In this document: one piece after another, positions 1 to 9,826 of the stretch
Position numbering within the stretch: position 1 is the stretch's first letter
How the letters are laid out: every line of letters begins with the position of its first letter
NCBI RefSeq assembly: GCF_003323715.1
Contig: NZ_QOIN01000028.1
Location: forward strand, 404,436-468,435
Origin: Streptomyces diacarni
GTDB lineage: Bacteria > Actinomycetota > Actinomycetes > Streptomycetales > Streptomycetaceae
Direction: 5' to 3'
DNA: 64,000 nucleotides
Notes under the pieces: model-generated
The model's database searches: none
What the model saw: the letters and a program-made list of their open reading frames with translations, nothing else
What the model was told of the DNA's origin: nothing
Made by a program: the position numbers and the translations under genes

Positions 1-2
1 TG

Positions 3-236
3 TTCCCCGTCGAGGATGCCGAGGCACTCGCCGCCCGCACCGTCGCCCTCCTGCAGGACCCCGGGCGCCGCGCCGCTCTGCGTCGCAGGGGTGAGCGGCA
101 TGTGAGGCGGTTCGACTGGGCCACCGTCGGCGCCGACGTCCTGGCCGTGTACGAGACGGTCACCGACGGCGCCGCGTCCGTCGCCCCCGACGAGCGCACC
201 GGACTGCGCGCCCGCTTGGGCCTCGCGCGGGACTGA
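3..236 (+). CDS. GDP-mannose-dependent glycosyltransferase, C-terminal end only (PimA-like)
   Basis: Only the last 77 codons are present and the 5' part lies outside the window. The reading frame is open from base 3 to the TGA at 234. The visible segment has the typical tail of a GT4 glycosyltransferase: FPVEDAEALAARTVALLQDP, then an arginine-rich helix and an aromatic FDW stretch. Assignment to the phosphatidylinositol mannosyltransferase PimA comes mainly from context, because in Streptomyces the PIM genes sit directly upstream of pdxS. If correct, it adds the first mannose to phosphatidylinositol on the inner face of the membrane. Another GT4 enzyme cannot be excluded from this fragment. 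Confidence 0.6.
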   Translation, partial: FPVEDAEALAARTVALLQDPGRRAALRRRGERHVRRFDWATVGADVLAVYETVTDGAASVAPDERTGLRARLGLARD

Positions 237-293
237 CCCGCCCCCTCCCACGCCGCCCGCCGAGGGCCCGGACCCGAGGACCCGATACCCACG

Positions 294-980
294 ATGCCGA
301 CCCTCACCACCGTCATCTGGATCGTCGTCGCGCTGCTGCTCGTCGGCGTCTACCTGAGCTGGACCGCGGGCCGCCTCGACCGGCTGCACGCCAGGATCGA
401 CGCCGCCAGGGCCGCGCTGGACGCCGGGCTGCTGCGCCGCGCCTCCATCGCCCAGGAGCTGGCCACGGCGGGCGTACTGGACCCCGCCGCTTCCATGGTG
501 CTCTACCAGGCCGCGCACGACGCGCGGCTGGCCGAACAGGACCACCGCGAGGTCGCCGAGAGCGAGCTGAGCCAGGCGCTGCGGGCCGTCTTCGCCGAGA
601 GCGCGCAGCTGGAAGCGGTACGGGCGGCGCCCGGCGGCCGGGAGACCGCCGAGGAACTGGGCGCCGCCGTGCGCAGGGTCCCGATGGCCCGCCGCTTCCA
701 CAACGACGCCGTACGCGCCGCGCGGGCGCTGCGCAGGCACCGCAAGGTCCGCTGGTTCCGGCTGGCCGGGCACGCCCCCTTCCCGCTGGCCTTCGAGATG
801 GACGACGAGCCGCCCCCCGTACTGGCCGACCGCGGACACGGCGCGTCTCCGGCACCCGGCGGCCCCGGCGGTGGGGCGGAGCCCGGCGCGGACGAGAGGC
901 CCGACGCCGAGGGCCGCGACTTCGAAGTCCCCGGCGACGAGGGCCGCGGGCCGGGACAGGGGCGCGACGCGGAAGGCTGA
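294..980 (+). CDS. Membrane-anchored hypothetical protein with LemA-like helical region
   Basis: The 228-residue protein begins with one transmembrane segment (about residues 5-22, rich in I, V and L). A long alpha-helical region follows (about 28-150) with regular Leu/Ala/Arg spacing that resembles LemA-family coiled helices, although I see no diagnostic LemA motif. The last 55 residues are Gly/Pro/Asp/Glu-rich and probably disordered. The gene lies 57 bp after the glycosyltransferase and 145 bp before pdxS, a position occupied in related genomes by a conserved hypothetical gene. The function is unknown. The ATG at 294 places the TM segment at the N-terminus, which supports the start. Confidence 0.8.
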   Translation: MPTLTTVIWIVVALLLVGVYLSWTAGRLDRLHARIDAARAALDAGLLRRASIAQELATAGVLDPAASMVLYQAAHDARLAEQDHREVAESELSQALRAVFAESAQLEAVRAAPGGRETAEELGAAVRRVPMARRFHNDAVRAARALRRHRKVRWFRLAGHAPFPLAFEMDDEPPPVLADRGHGASPAPGGPGGGAEPGADERPDAEGRDFEVPGDEGRGPGQGRDAEG

Positions 981-1125
981 GCGGGCTTGCCCCGGGGAAG
1001 GGCTGCGGGCCACAGCAGAGCGATTGGCCCTTTTCGCGGGTGGCCTCGGTCCCCGACAGTGGCAGGCGGACCCGGTGAGGGTCCGCCGTCCATCCCCTCA
1101 TCGCCCCTTTCCAGCGAGGTCGAAC

Positions 1126-2058
1126 GTGTCAACTCCGTCCACCACCCCAGCTTCCTCGGACTCCGCAGCGGTCCGGCCCGAGACCGGCACGGCCCGCGTC
1201 AAGCGGGGCATGGCCGAACAGCTCAAGGGCGGCGTGATCATGGACGTCGTCACCCCGGAGCAGGCGAAGATCGCCGAGGACTCCGGCGCCGTCGCCGTCA
1301 TGGCGCTGGAGCGCGTCCCGGCCGACATCCGCAAGGACGGCGGCGTCGCCCGGATGTCCGACCCCGACATGATCGAGGGCATCATCGCCGCCGTCTCCAT
1401 CCCGGTGATGGCCAAGTCCCGCATCGGCCACCTCGTCGAGGCGCAGGTCCTCCAGGCGCTCGGCGTCGACTACATCGACGAGTCCGAGGTCCTCACCCCC
1501 GCCGACGAGGTCAACCACAGCGACAAGTTCGCCTTCACCACGCCCTTCGTCTGCGGCGCCACCAACCTCGGGGAGGCGCTGCGGCGCATCGCCGAGGGCG
1601 CGGCCATGATCCGCTCCAAGGGCGAGGCGGGCACCGGCAACGTCGTCGAGGCCGTCCGGCACATGCGCCAGATCAGGAGCGAGATCGGCAAGCTGACCGT
1701 CCTGGACGGCAACGAGCTCTACGCCGCCGCCAAGGAACTGCGCGCCCCCTACGAGCTGGTCAAGGAGGTCGCTGTCGCGGGCAGGCTGCCGGTCGTCCTC
1801 TTCTCCGCGGGCGGCGTGGCCACCCCGGCGGACGCGGCGCTGATGCGGCAGCTCGGTGCGGAGGGTGTCTTCGTCGGCTCCGGCATCTTCAAATCCGGTG
1901 ACCCCGCCAAGCGCGCCGCCGCCATCGTGAAGGCCACCACCTTCTTCGACGACCCCAAGATCATCGCGGACGCCTCGCGCGGCCTCGGCGAAGCCATGGT
2001 CGGCATCAACTGCGACACGCTCCCCGAGACCGAGCGCTACGCGTCGCGGGGCTGGTGA
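1126..2058 (+). CDS. pdxS: Pyridoxal 5'-phosphate synthase, synthase subunit PdxS
   Basis: This 310-residue protein is the (beta/alpha)8-barrel subunit that builds pyridoxal 5'-phosphate from ribose 5-phosphate, glyceraldehyde 3-phosphate and ammonia. The two catalytic lysines are visible: K97 in VMAKSR, which binds the pentose phosphate, and K165 in [10 protein letters not shown]. The [17 protein letters not shown] opening and the GSGIFKS phosphate-binding motif are intact. The frame extends upstream to 871, but the GTG at 1126 follows a GAGGT-type ribosome site and gives the family length. pdxT lies 39 bp downstream and supplies the ammonia, so the two form an operon. The enzyme should assemble as a PdxS12:PdxT12 complex in the cytoplasm. 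Confidence 0.98.
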   Translation: MSTPSTTPASSDSAAVRPETGTARVKRGMAEQLKGGVIMDVVTPEQAKIAEDSGAVAVMALERVPADIRKDGGVARMSDPDMIEGIIAAVSIPVMAKSRIGHLVEAQVLQALGVDYIDESEVLTPADEVNHSDKFAFTTPFVCGATNLGEALRRIAEGAAMIRSKGEAGTGNVVEAVRHMRQIRSEIGKLTVLDGNELYAAAKELRAPYELVKEVAVAGRLPVVLFSAGGVATPADAALMRQLGAEGVFVGSGIFKSGDPAKRAAAIVKATTFFDDPKIIADASRGLGEAMVGINCDTLPETERYASRGW

Positions 2059-2097
2059 CCCACAGGGCGGGACCCGGCACCCGACCTGGGAAGGACC

Positions 2098-2697
2098 GTG
2101 AGCATCATGGCTGAGCCGACCATCGGCGTCCTGGCCCTCCAAGGCGACGTCCGCGAACACCTGGCCGCCCTCGCGGCGGCTGGGGCGCGGCCCCTGCGGG
2201 TGCGCCGCCCGCAGGAGCTGGACGACGTGGCGGGCCTCGTCGTCCCCGGCGGCGAGTCCACCACGATCAGCAAGCTCGCCACCGCCTTCGGCCTGATGGC
2301 CCCGCTCCGCGAGCGGGTGGCGGGCGGCATGCCCGCCTACGGCTCGTGCGCCGGGATGATCATGCTGGCGGACAAGATTCTCGACCCCCGTTCGGGACAG
2401 GAGACGGTGGGCGGCATCGACATGATCGTCCGCCGCAACGCCTTCGGGCGGCAGAACGAGTCGTTCGAGGCGGCCGTCGAGATGGCGGGCGTCGACGGCG
2501 GCCCTGTGGAGGGCGTTTTCATCCGCGCCCCCTGGGTCGAGTCCACGGGCGCGGCGACGGAGACGCTGGCTGCCTATGAGGGGCACCCGGTGGCCGTCCG
2601 CCAGGGCAACCTGCTGGCCACCGCCTTCCACCCGGAGTTGACCGGTGACCACCGGGTGCACGCGCTGTTCACGCGGATGGTGCGGGGAGCGGCGTGA
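2098..2697 (+). CDS. pdxT: Pyridoxal 5'-phosphate synthase, glutaminase subunit PdxT
   Basis: This 199-residue class I glutamine amidotransferase hydrolyses glutamine and channels ammonia to PdxS. The nucleophile C84 sits in YGSCAGM, and the H178-P-E180 part of the triad is present near the C-terminus. The oxyanion-hole motif VVPGGESTT is also clear. The length matches the family. The GTG at 2098 follows GGGAAGGA. An ATG three codons later (2107) is a possible alternative start. Confidence 0.97.
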   Translation: MSIMAEPTIGVLALQGDVREHLAALAAAGARPLRVRRPQELDDVAGLVVPGGESTTISKLATAFGLMAPLRERVAGGMPAYGSCAGMIMLADKILDPRSGQETVGGIDMIVRRNAFGRQNESFEAAVEMAGVDGGPVEGVFIRAPWVESTGAATETLAAYEGHPVAVRQGNLLATAFHPELTGDHRVHALFTRMVRGAA

Positions 2698-2806
2698 GCG
2701 CGACGCGCCAGGGGTGCGGAGCCCGCGAAGGGGAAGTGAGCACAACCAGCCGCTGACGGTAGGATCTGCGCGTCGTAAGAAGTCGGGACTGTGAAGGAGC
2801 GAGGCT

Positions 2807-3559
2807 GTGTCCGGCCACTCTAAGTGGGCAACCACCAAGCACAAGAAGGCCGTGATCGATGCCAAGCGCGGCAAGCTCTTCGCGAAGCTGATCAAGAACG
2901 TCGAGGTCGCGGCGAGGATGGGCGGCGCCGACCCGGAGGGCAACCCGACCCTCTACGACGCCATCCAGAAGGCGAAGAAGCAGTCGGTTCCCAACAAGAA
3001 CATCGACAGCGCGGTCAAGCGCGGCGCGGGTCTGGAAGCCGGTGGCGCCGAGTACGAGACGATCATGTACGAGGGCTACGGCCCCAACGGCGTGGCCGTC
3101 CTCGTCGAGTGCCTGACGGACAACCGCAACCGCGCCGCGTCCGACGTCCGCGTCGCCATGACCCGCAACGGCGGCTCGATGGCGGACCCGGGTTCGGTGT
3201 CGTACCTGTTCAACCGCAAGGGCGTCGTCATCGTCCCCAAGAACGGCCGCGGTGAGGACGACGTGCTCGCCGCCGTGCTCGAAGCGGGCGTCGAGGAGGT
3301 CAACGACCTCGGTGAGAACTTCGAGGTGATCAGCGAGGCGACCGACCTCGTCGACGTGCGCACCGCGCTCGTCGACGCCGGGATCGACTACGACTCCGCC
3401 GAGGCCAGCTTCGTCCCCAGCATGCAGGTCGAACTGGACGAGGAGGGCGCGCGCAAGATCTTCAAGCTGATCGACGCGCTCGACGACAGCGACGACGTGC
3501 AGAACGTCTTCGCCAACTTCGACGTCCCGGACGACGTGATGGCGAAGGTCGACGCGTAG
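2807..3559 (+). CDS. yebC: YebC/PmpR-type transcriptional regulatory / ribosome-rescue protein
   Basis: This 250-residue protein opens with the family signature [20 protein letters not shown] and has the usual three-domain YebC layout. YebC proteins were first described as DNA-binding regulators next to ruvC. More recently, members of the family have been linked to relief of ribosome stalling at proline stretches. The gene lies directly upstream of the ruv genes as in most bacteria. A possible promoter (TGAGCA, 17 bp, TAGGAT at 2737-2765) lies just upstream. The GTG start is supported by GAAGGAGCG. Confidence 0.95.
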   Translation: MSGHSKWATTKHKKAVIDAKRGKLFAKLIKNVEVAARMGGADPEGNPTLYDAIQKAKKQSVPNKNIDSAVKRGAGLEAGGAEYETIMYEGYGPNGVAVLVECLTDNRNRAASDVRVAMTRNGGSMADPGSVSYLFNRKGVVIVPKNGRGEDDVLAAVLEAGVEEVNDLGENFEVISEATDLVDVRTALVDAGIDYDSAEASFVPSMQVELDEEGARKIFKLIDALDDSDDVQNVFANFDVPDDVMAKVDA

Positions 3560-3616
3560 CGCTGCGCACGGTCCGGGCAGCGGTCCGGACCGACGATCAC
3601 GGCACAGGCTCCAGGC

Positions 3617-3645
3617 GGCCCGGCGGAGACACCTTCCGCCGGGCC
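3617..3645 (+). terminator. Hairpin terminator after yebC
   Basis: A perfect 11-bp GC-rich stem (3617-3627 with 3635-3645, 7-nt loop) lies 57 bp after the yebC stop codon. There is no U-tract, which is common in Streptomyces. It separates yebC from the ruv operon. Confidence 0.65.
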
Positions 3646-3732
3646 GTCGGCTCATGTCGGTGCTCCCCGATAACCTGCGGGAACACGGACACGGATGATC
3701 ACCGAGAGCGGAGCGCGGAAGGGGGGACGGCG

Positions 3733-4305
3733 GTGCGCGTGCTGGGAGTCGACCCGGGGCTGACCCGCTGCGGCGTCGGCGTGGTCGAGGGCGTCGCGGG
3801 CCGGCAGCTGACCATGGCGGGAGTCGGGGTGATCCGCACGCCCGCCGAGGCGGAGGTCCCCGACCGGCTGGTGCTCATCGAGCGGGGCCTGGAGGAGTGG
3901 CTGGAGACCCACCGCCCCGAAGCGGTCGCGGTGGAGCGCGTGTTCACCCAGCACAACGTCCGCACCGTCATGGGCACGGCCCAGGCCAGCGCCGTGGCCA
4001 TGCTGTGCGCGGCCAGACGGGGACTCCCGGTCGCGCTGCACACACCCAGCGAGGTCAAGGCCGCCGTCACCGGCTCGGGGCGCGCAGAGAAGGCCCAGGT
4101 CGGCGCGATGGTGACCCGTGTGCTGCGGCTCGCCGCGCCGCCCAAACCCGCGGACGCGGCGGACGCGCTGGCGCTGGCGATCTGCCACATCTGGCGCGGC
4201 CCGGCGAGCAACCGCCTCCAGCAGGCCGCCGCACGGCACTCCCCTTCCGCACCCCGTACGCCGCACAGGAACCGCACGCAGCACCAGAAAGGCACCGTTC
4301 GATGA
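3733..4305 (+). CDS. ruvC: Holliday junction resolvase RuvC
   Basis: RuvC cleaves four-way DNA junctions symmetrically during recombinational repair, acting with the RuvAB branch-migration motor. The RNase-H-like fold shows its acidic active site: D7 in RVLGVDPG, E68 in AVERVF, and the aspartates of [12 protein letters not shown] near residue 140. The C-terminal 25 residues are basic and low-complexity. The stop codon overlaps the ruvA start (ATGA at 4302), so ruvC and ruvA are translationally coupled. The start is the GTG at 3733, after GGGGGGACGGCG. Confidence 0.97.
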   Translation: MRVLGVDPGLTRCGVGVVEGVAGRQLTMAGVGVIRTPAEAEVPDRLVLIERGLEEWLETHRPEAVAVERVFTQHNVRTVMGTAQASAVAMLCAARRGLPVALHTPSEVKAAVTGSGRAEKAQVGAMVTRVLRLAAPPKPADAADALALAICHIWRGPASNRLQQAAARHSPSAPRTPHRNRTQHQKGTVR

Positions 4306-4919
4306 TCGCCTTCGTCTCAGGGCCTGTCGCCGCTCTCGGCCCCGACTCCGCCGTGATCGAGGTCGGCGGAGTCGGCATGGCCCTCCAGTGCACGCCGGGC
4401 ACGCTGGCCGGGCTGCGGATGGGCGAGCCCGCCCGCCTGGCCACCTCGCTCGTCGTGCGCGAGGACTCACTGACCCTCTACGGCTTCGCGCAGGACGACG
4501 AACGGCAGGTCTTCGAACTGCTCCAGACGGCCAGCGGGGTGGGGCCGCGGCTGGCGCAGGCCATGCTCGCGGTGCACAGCCCCGAGGCGCTGCGGGTCGC
4601 CGTCGCCGGCGGGGACGAGAAGGCGCTGACCGCCGTGCCCGGCATCGGCAAGAAGGGCGCGCAGAAGCTGCTGCTGGAGCTGAAGGACAGGATCGGCCCG
4701 CCGCTGGGCACGGCCGCTGCCCCGCGGGCCGGCTCCGCCTCACCCGCCGCCGGCTGGCGGGAGCAACTCCACGCGGCCCTCGTCGGGTTGGGTTACGCCA
4801 CCCGTGAGGCGGACGACGCCGTCGTGGCCGTCGCGCCGCAGGCCGAGGCGGACGGAGCTTCACCCGATGTGGGGGTTCTGCTGAAGTCCGCCCTCCAGTC
4901 GCTGAACCGGGCACGGTGA
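4302..4919 (+). CDS. ruvA: Holliday junction branch migration protein RuvA
   Basis: RuvA is 205 residues. It has the N-terminal OB-fold ([12 protein letters not shown] onward), two helix-hairpin-helix DNA-contact motifs ([12 protein letters not shown] near residue 80 and [18 protein letters not shown] near 115), and the flexible linker leading to the C-terminal RuvB-binding domain. The open frame extends upstream to 3897, but the ATG at 4302 gives the family N-terminus and overlaps the ruvC stop codon by four bases. The tetramer holds the junction as a flat square for RuvB. Confidence 0.97.
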   Translation: MIAFVSGPVAALGPDSAVIEVGGVGMALQCTPGTLAGLRMGEPARLATSLVVREDSLTLYGFAQDDERQVFELLQTASGVGPRLAQAMLAVHSPEALRVAVAGGDEKALTAVPGIGKKGAQKLLLELKDRIGPPLGTAAAPRAGSASPAAGWREQLHAALVGLGYATREADDAVVAVAPQAEADGASPDVGVLLKSALQSLNRAR

Positions 4920-4923
4920 CGTC

Positions 4924-5982
4924 ATGACGCACGAGGACCGACTGGTGGACGCCCAGGTCGAGGACGAAGAGCAGGCGGTGGAGGCCGCCCTGCGCCCCAA
5001 GGAGCTGGGGGAGTTCATCGGGCAGCCCAAGGTGCGCGAGCAGCTGGATCTGGTGCTGCGGGCGGCGAGAGCGCGCGGCGGCACGGCCGATCATGTGCTG
5101 CTGTCGGGCGCTCCCGGGCTCGGCAAGACGACACTGTCCATGATCATCGCAGCGGAGATGGGCGCCCCCATCCGCATCACCTCGGGCCCCGCCATCCAGC
5201 ACGCGGGGGACCTCGCCTCGATCCTCTCCTCCCTCCAGGAAGGCGAGGTCCTCTTCCTCGACGAGATCCACCGGATGTCCCGTCCGGCCGAGGAGATGCT
5301 GTACATGGCCATGGAGGACTTCCGCGTCGACGTGATCGTCGGCAAGGGCCCCGGTGCCACGGCCATTCCGCTGGAGCTGCCGCCGTTCACCCTCGTCGGC
5401 GCCACCACCAGGGCCGGGCTGCTGCCCCCTCCGCTGCGGGACCGCTTCGGCTTCACCGCGCACATGGAGTTCTACGAGCCGGCCGAGCTGGAACAGGTGG
5501 TGCGCCGCTCGGCCCAGCTGCTGGAGGTGCACACCGATCCGGAGGGCGCCGTGGAGATCGCCGGGCGCTCCCGCGGCACGCCACGCATCGCCAACCGGCT
5601 GTTGCGCAGGGTCAGGGACTACGCACAGGTCAAGGCGGACGGTGTCATCACCCGACGGATCGCCTCCGCGGCGCTGGAGGTCTACGAGGTGGACGAGCGC
5701 GGCCTCGACCGGCTCGACCGCGCGGTGCTCGGCTCCCTGCTGAAGCTCTTCGGCGGCGGCCCCGTGGGGCTGTCCACGCTGGCCGTCGCGGTCGGCGAGG
5801 AGCGTGAGACAGTGGAGGAGGTGGCCGAGCCGTTCCTCGTGCGCGAGGGGCTGCTGGCCCGGACACCGCGTGGCCGTGTCGCCACCCCCGCCGCATGGGC
5901 TCACCTGGGGCTCACCCCGCCTCAGCAGACCCCGTCGGGGGGTTCCGGAGGGCCTGGACAGCAGGGCCTGTTCGGAGGGTGA
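4924..5982 (+). CDS. ruvB: Holliday junction DNA helicase RuvB
   Basis: RuvB is a 352-residue AAA+ hexameric motor that drives branch migration. Walker A is GAPGLGKTT (K68) and Walker B is VLFLDEIHR. The sensor and arginine-finger regions ([18 protein letters not shown]) and the C-terminal winged helix are all intact. It starts 4 bp after ruvA, completing a ruvC-ruvA-ruvB operon. The last 25 residues are Gly/Pro/Gln-rich, typical of the streptomycete form. Confidence 0.98.
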   Translation: MTHEDRLVDAQVEDEEQAVEAALRPKELGEFIGQPKVREQLDLVLRAARARGGTADHVLLSGAPGLGKTTLSMIIAAEMGAPIRITSGPAIQHAGDLASILSSLQEGEVLFLDEIHRMSRPAEEMLYMAMEDFRVDVIVGKGPGATAIPLELPPFTLVGATTRAGLLPPPLRDRFGFTAHMEFYEPAELEQVVRRSAQLLEVHTDPEGAVEIAGRSRGTPRIANRLLRRVRDYAQVKADGVITRRIASAALEVYEVDERGLDRLDRAVLGSLLKLFGGGPVGLSTLAVAVGEERETVEEVAEPFLVREGLLARTPRGRVATPAAWAHLGLTPPQQTPSGGSGGPGQQGLFGG

Positions 5983-6029
5983 CGGTGCGTGTACGCGTCG
6001 GGCCAGGAACCTCGGTGCCATGCTTGACG

Positions 6030-6059
6030 TTGTTCCATCGGCGAAGGCTCGCTTAGACT
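6030..6059 (+). promoter_or_regulatory. Likely vegetative (HrdB-type) promoter for yajC-secD-secF
   Basis: TTGTTC (6030-6035) and TAGACT (6054-6059) are separated by 18 bp, close to the streptomycete housekeeping pattern. The site lies in the 163-bp gap between ruvB and yajC and would give a leader of roughly 80 nt. A second hexamer TTGACG at 6024 is spaced too far away (24 bp). Confidence 0.5.
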
Positions 6060-6145
6060 CCGCCGACGCCCTCCCTCTGCGGAGGCCTGCCCACCCCGAA
6101 TACCCAGGCCGCTGAGACGCGGCCATGCGAAGGAACTCTTCCGCC

Positions 6146-6694
6146 GTGGATCCTATTGCTCTGCTCCCGTTCATCGTGATCATCGGGGCCATGTTCCTGA
6201 TGACCCGCTCCGCCAAGAAGAAGCAGCGTCAGGCCGCGCAGATGCGTGACCAGATGCAGCCCGGCACGGGCATTCGGACCATCGGGGGTATGTACGCCGT
6301 CGTCAAGGAGATCCGGGAGGACACCGTCCTCGTGGAGATCGAGCCCGGCACGCACGCGCTGTTCGCCAAGAACGCCATCGGCGCCGTGCTCTCCGATGAG
6401 GAGTTCGACCGCATCACGAACGGTCCCGAGGGCGGGGAATTCGACGTCGACACGGTGGTTCCGGACGACGCCTCCTCGCTGACCGAGGGCGGGGAGTCCT
6501 CCGACGCGAAGCTGGACCTCGCCAAGAAGGGCCCCGAGGACGGCGAGCCCGCCGAGTCCGCCGAGGGCAAGGACGCGGACGAGGAGGAGGCGAGGGCCGC
6601 CGAGTCGTCCACGGAGCCGGAGGCCGAGAAGGCCAAGGCCGACACCGCCGAGTCCAAGGACCGCAAGCGGGACGAAGACGCCGACTCCAAGTAA
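6146..6694 (+). CDS. yajC: Preprotein translocase accessory subunit YajC
   Basis: YajC joins SecD and SecF in the heterotrimer that helps drive protein export through SecYEG. The protein has one N-terminal TM helix (PIALLPFIVIIGAMFLM), the basic RSAKKKQRQ stop-transfer, and the conserved GTGIRTIGGMYAVVKEI core. A 90-residue Glu/Lys/Ala-rich tail follows and looks disordered. I prefer the GTG at 6146 because AAGGA lies upstream of it and it places the TM helix at the N-terminus. The ATG at 6125 would add seven residues and has no clear ribosome site. secD follows after 176 bp. Confidence 0.9.
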   Translation: MDPIALLPFIVIIGAMFLMTRSAKKKQRQAAQMRDQMQPGTGIRTIGGMYAVVKEIREDTVLVEIEPGTHALFAKNAIGAVLSDEEFDRITNGPEGGEFDVDTVVPDDASSLTEGGESSDAKLDLAKKGPEDGEPAESAEGKDADEEEARAAESSTEPEAEKAKADTAESKDRKRDEDADSK

Positions 6695-6870
6695 GGTCGG
6701 CGCCGCCGGGCCGGGCACGACCCGACCGCAGGCCGGGGCACCGCCCTGGCCGAACGGGAGCCCAGGGCCCGGCGGCGTAGCACGTCCACAGACCACTTCG
6801 CGCGCCGCTGTGCCGCGCCCGGCCGAACTCGCGGGGCGGCACGGGCGGTTGGACAGGGAGAATCGAGAAG

Positions 6871-8697
6871 GTGGCAGCACCGAAGAGGGGCCGCAAGGCC
6901 TCCGGCGCCATGGGGAGGCCGTGGCGCTCCCTAGTGCTCATTTTGCTGGTCATGGCCGGGCTGGTCGCGGGGATGTTCGTCTCCGGCCACAAGTCTCCGC
7001 GGCTGGGTATCGACCTCGCGGGCGGTACCAGCATCACGCTTGAGGCCAAGAACCAGCCCGGCAAGCCCAACGCGATCAACAAGACCAACATGGACACCGC
7101 TGTCGGCATCATCGAGCAGCGTGTCAACGGTCTTGGTGTGTCGGAGGCCGAGGTCCAGACCCAGGGCGATCGGCACATCATCGTCAACATCCCCAAGGGC
7201 ACCAACTCCCAGCAGGCGCGCGAGCAGGTGGGCACCACGGCCCAGCTCTCCTTCCGCCCCGTGCTGACGCTCGCTCAGGTCGGTAAGGGCAAGCAGCCAC
7301 AGCCCAATCCGTCGTCGTCCGGCTCCGGAAAGAAGTCCGACAAGGGCACGGACGAGAGCACGGACAAGGGCTCCGGCGAGAGCGCGGACAAGGGCGGGGA
7401 CAAGGGCTCCGGCGAGAGCGCGGACAAGGGTTCGGGTCAGGAAGGCGGACAGGGCGGGCAGGGCCGCGCCGTCACCGAGGGCCTGACCGCCAAGACCGCT
7501 CCGCAAGACCCCACTCCGACGCCGACCAAGTCCGGCGGCAAGAAGGAGACCCCCGACCCCTCGACGCCGCCGCAGCAGCCGCAGCAGCCCGGGGTCCCGG
7601 CCGACGTCGCCAAGAAGCTCAACGCGCTGGACTGCGGCTCCAAGGAAGCCCGCGCCAAGGCCAGCGAGAAGGCCGCCGCCTCCAAGGGCTCGCAGCCGAT
7701 CGTCGCCTGTGACGCCAAGGAACCGATCAAGTACGCGCTCGGTCCCGTCGCCGTCCAGGGCAAGAACGTCGACAAGGCGAAGGCGGTCTTCGACCAGCAG
7801 CGCAGCCAGTGGATCGTCCAGATGTCGTTCAACGGCAAGGGCTCCGACCAGTTCGGCGACATCACCGGCAAGCTCTCGAAGAAGCCGCAGCCGCAGAACC
7901 AGTTCGCCATCACGCTGGACGGCCAGGTCCAGTCCGCGCCGACCGTGCGCGAGAAGCTGACCAACAACGCGGAGATCTCCGGCAGCTTCACCCAGGAGTC
8001 CGCGCAGGAGTTGGGCAACATCCTCTCCTACGGTGCGCTGCCGCTCTCCTTCGAGGAGTCCGACGTCACCACCGTCACCGCCGCGCTGGGCAGCGACCAG
8101 CTGACGGCCGGTCTGATCGCGGGCGCCATCGGTCTCGGCCTGGTGATCCTCTACCTGCTCTTCTACTACCGGGGTCTGTCGTTCATCGCGGTCCTGAGCC
8201 TGCTGGTCTCCGCCGTCCTGACCTACGCGATCATGACGCTGCTGGGCCCGGCGATGGGCTTCGCGCTGAACCTGCCGGCGGTCTGCGGCGCCATCGTCGC
8301 CATCGGCATCACGGCCGACTCGTTCATCGTCTACTTCGAACGCATCAGAGACGAAGTGCGCGAGGGCCGTACGCTGCGCCCCGCGGTCCAGCGTGCCTGG
8401 CCGCGTGCCCGGCGCACGATCCTGGTGGCGGACTTCGTCTCGTTCCTCGCCGCCGTGGTGCTGTTCATCACCACCGTCGGCAAGGTGCAGGGCTTCGCGT
8501 TCACGCTGGGCCTCACCACCGCACTCGACGTCGTCGTCGTCTTCTTCTTCACCAAGCCGGTCATGACGTTGCTCGCCCGCAGGAAGTTCTTCTCCGACGG
8601 CCACCCCTGGTCGGGACTCGACCCCAAGCGGCTCGGAGCCAGGCCACCCCTGCGGCGCGGCCGGCGCACCGTCAGCACCGACACGAAGGAGGCGTGA
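6871..8697 (+). CDS. secD: Protein-export membrane protein SecD
   Basis: SecD is an RND-like subunit that uses the proton gradient to pull secreted proteins across the membrane. The 608-residue protein has TM1 (about residues 24-42), the P1 head with LGIDLAGGTSITLEAK, and five C-terminal TM helices with the GITADSFIVYFERIRDE motif. It is longer than usual because the extracellular domain carries a hydrophilic insert (about residues 150-245) rich in Lys, Ser, Gly, Asp and Pro. This insert is encoded by internal DNA repeats. The start GTG at 6871 follows AGAAG. secF starts 2 bp after the stop codon. Confidence 0.97.
   Translation: MAAPKRGRKASGAMGRPWRSLVLILLVMAGLVAGMFVSGHKSPRLGIDLAGGTSITLEAKNQPGKPNAINKTNMDTAVGIIEQRVNGLGVSEAEVQTQGDRHIIVNIPKGTNSQQAREQVGTTAQLSFRPVLTLAQVGKGKQPQPNPSSSGSGKKSDKGTDESTDKGSGESADKGGDKGSGESADKGSGQEGGQGGQGRAVTEGLTAKTAPQDPTPTPTKSGGKKETPDPSTPPQQPQQPGVPADVAKKLNALDCGSKEARAKASEKAAASKGSQPIVACDAKEPIKYALGPVAVQGKNVDKAKAVFDQQRSQWIVQMSFNGKGSDQFGDITGKLSKKPQPQNQFAITLDGQVQSAPTVREKLTNNAEISGSFTQESAQELGNILSYGALPLSFEESDVTTVTAALGSDQLTAGLIAGAIGLGLVILYLLFYYRGLSFIAVLSLLVSAVLTYAIMTLLGPAMGFALNLPAVCGAIVAIGITADSFIVYFERIRDEVREGRTLRPAVQRAWPRARRTILVADFVSFLAAVVLFITTVGKVQGFAFTLGLTTALDVVVVFFFTKPVMTLLARRKFFSDGHPWSGLDPKRLGARPPLRRGRRTVSTDTKEA
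7363..7430 (+). repeat. In-frame direct repeat within secD
   Basis: A 32-bp segment at 7363-7394 recurs exactly at 7399-7430 (period 36 bp, a multiple of three). Shorter, diverged copies start near 7339. It encodes DKGSGESADKG-type repeats in the exported P1 domain. Confidence 0.85.
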
Positions 8698-8698
8698 G

Positions 8699-9823
8699 AT
8701 GTCCCGTCTCGGCAATCTCGGCGCCCGGCTCTACCGCGGCGAGGTCGGCTACGACTTCATCGGGCACCGCAAGATCTGGTACGCCGTCTCGATCCTGATC
8801 ACCATCACGGCGATCGTCGGGCTCGTCGTCCGCGGCCTCCACATGGGTATCGAGTTCGAGGGCGGCGCCGTCTTCACGACGCCCAAGACGACCGCCTCCG
8901 TGCAGCAGACCACGGACACCGCGGAGAAGGTCTCCGGCCACCAGGCCATCGTCCAGGCGCTCGGCGACGGCGGGAAGCGCATCCAGATCGCCGAGGTCGA
9001 CACCAAGACCTCCACCGAGGTCAAGAAGAAGCTGGCCGAGGAGCTCAAGGTCGACCCGAACAAGGTCGACGCCCAGCTGGTCGGACCGAGCTGGGGCGAG
9101 CAGATCGCCAACAAGGCGTGGCAGGGGCTGGGGATCTTCATGATCCTCGTGGTGCTCTATCTCGCCATCGCCTTCGAGTGGCGGATGGCAGTGGCCGCCC
9201 TCATCGCCCTCATCCACGACATCACCATCACCGTCGGTGTCTACTCGCTCGTCGGATTCGAGGTCACACCAGGCACCGTGATCGGTCTGCTGACGATCCT
9301 CGGCTACTCGCTCTACGACACGGTCGTCGTCTTCGACGGCCTGAGAGAGAGCAGTAAGAACGTCACCAAGCAGACCAAGTCCACCTACAGCGAGATCGCC
9401 AACCGCAGTATCAACGGCACGCTGGTGCGTTCCATCAACACCACCGTCGTCGCGCTGCTGCCGGTGGCGGGCCTGCTGTTCATCGGTGGCGGCATGCTCG
9501 GTGGCGGCATGCTCAACGACATCGCGCTCTCCCTGTTCGTCGGTCTGGCCGCGGGCGCCTACTCCTCGATCTTCATCGCCACGCCGCTGGTCTCCGACCT
9601 CAAGTCGCGCACGCCGGAGATGAAGGCCCTGTCCAGGCGCGTGCACACCAAGCGGGCCAAGGCGGCGGAGCGCGAGTCGCACGAGCAGGACGGAGCGGAC
9701 GACGACGGCGACGAGGACGGCCCTGGCGCCGAGCGCGACGGGCGTACCGCCGCCGCGGTCTCAGGGCAGCGGCGGCAGCCCCCCGCGCGCGGGCGCGGCA
9801 AGCCGTCCGGAAGGCGCAGGTGA
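8699..9823 (+). CDS. secF: Protein-export membrane protein SecF
   Basis: SecF is 374 residues. The first TM helix is near residue 30, the short extracellular P4 domain includes the GIEFEGGAVF signature, and five C-terminal TM helices include the GYSLYDTVVVFDGLRE motif that contributes to proton movement. The C-terminal 60 residues are highly charged and basic and end in an Arg/Gly tail. The gene is separated by one base from secD and by three from apt, so the operon continues downstream. Confidence 0.97.
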   Translation: MSRLGNLGARLYRGEVGYDFIGHRKIWYAVSILITITAIVGLVVRGLHMGIEFEGGAVFTTPKTTASVQQTTDTAEKVSGHQAIVQALGDGGKRIQIAEVDTKTSTEVKKKLAEELKVDPNKVDAQLVGPSWGEQIANKAWQGLGIFMILVVLYLAIAFEWRMAVAALIALIHDITITVGVYSLVGFEVTPGTVIGLLTILGYSLYDTVVVFDGLRESSKNVTKQTKSTYSEIANRSINGTLVRSINTTVVALLPVAGLLFIGGGMLGGGMLNDIALSLFVGLAAGAYSSIFIATPLVSDLKSRTPEMKALSRRVHTKRAKAAERESHEQDGADDDGDEDGPGAERDGRTAAAVSGQRRQPPARGRGKPSGRRR

Positions 9824-9826
9824 GCG

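Noticed and set aside
1129..2943. Long minus-strand open frame (604 codons) opposite pdxS, pdxT and yebC
   Set aside because: It is the antisense of three clear genes; its His/Asp/Arg/Gly-rich translation is typical of reverse-frame reading in high-GC DNA.
6024..6059. TTGACG paired with TAGACT as the yajC promoter
   Set aside because: The spacer would be 24 bp; TTGTTC at 6030 with an 18-bp spacer is preferred.
3652..6216. 854-codon minus-strand open frame across the ruv operon
   Set aside because: Shadow of ruvC, ruvA and ruvB; no domain, ribosome site or sensible composition.
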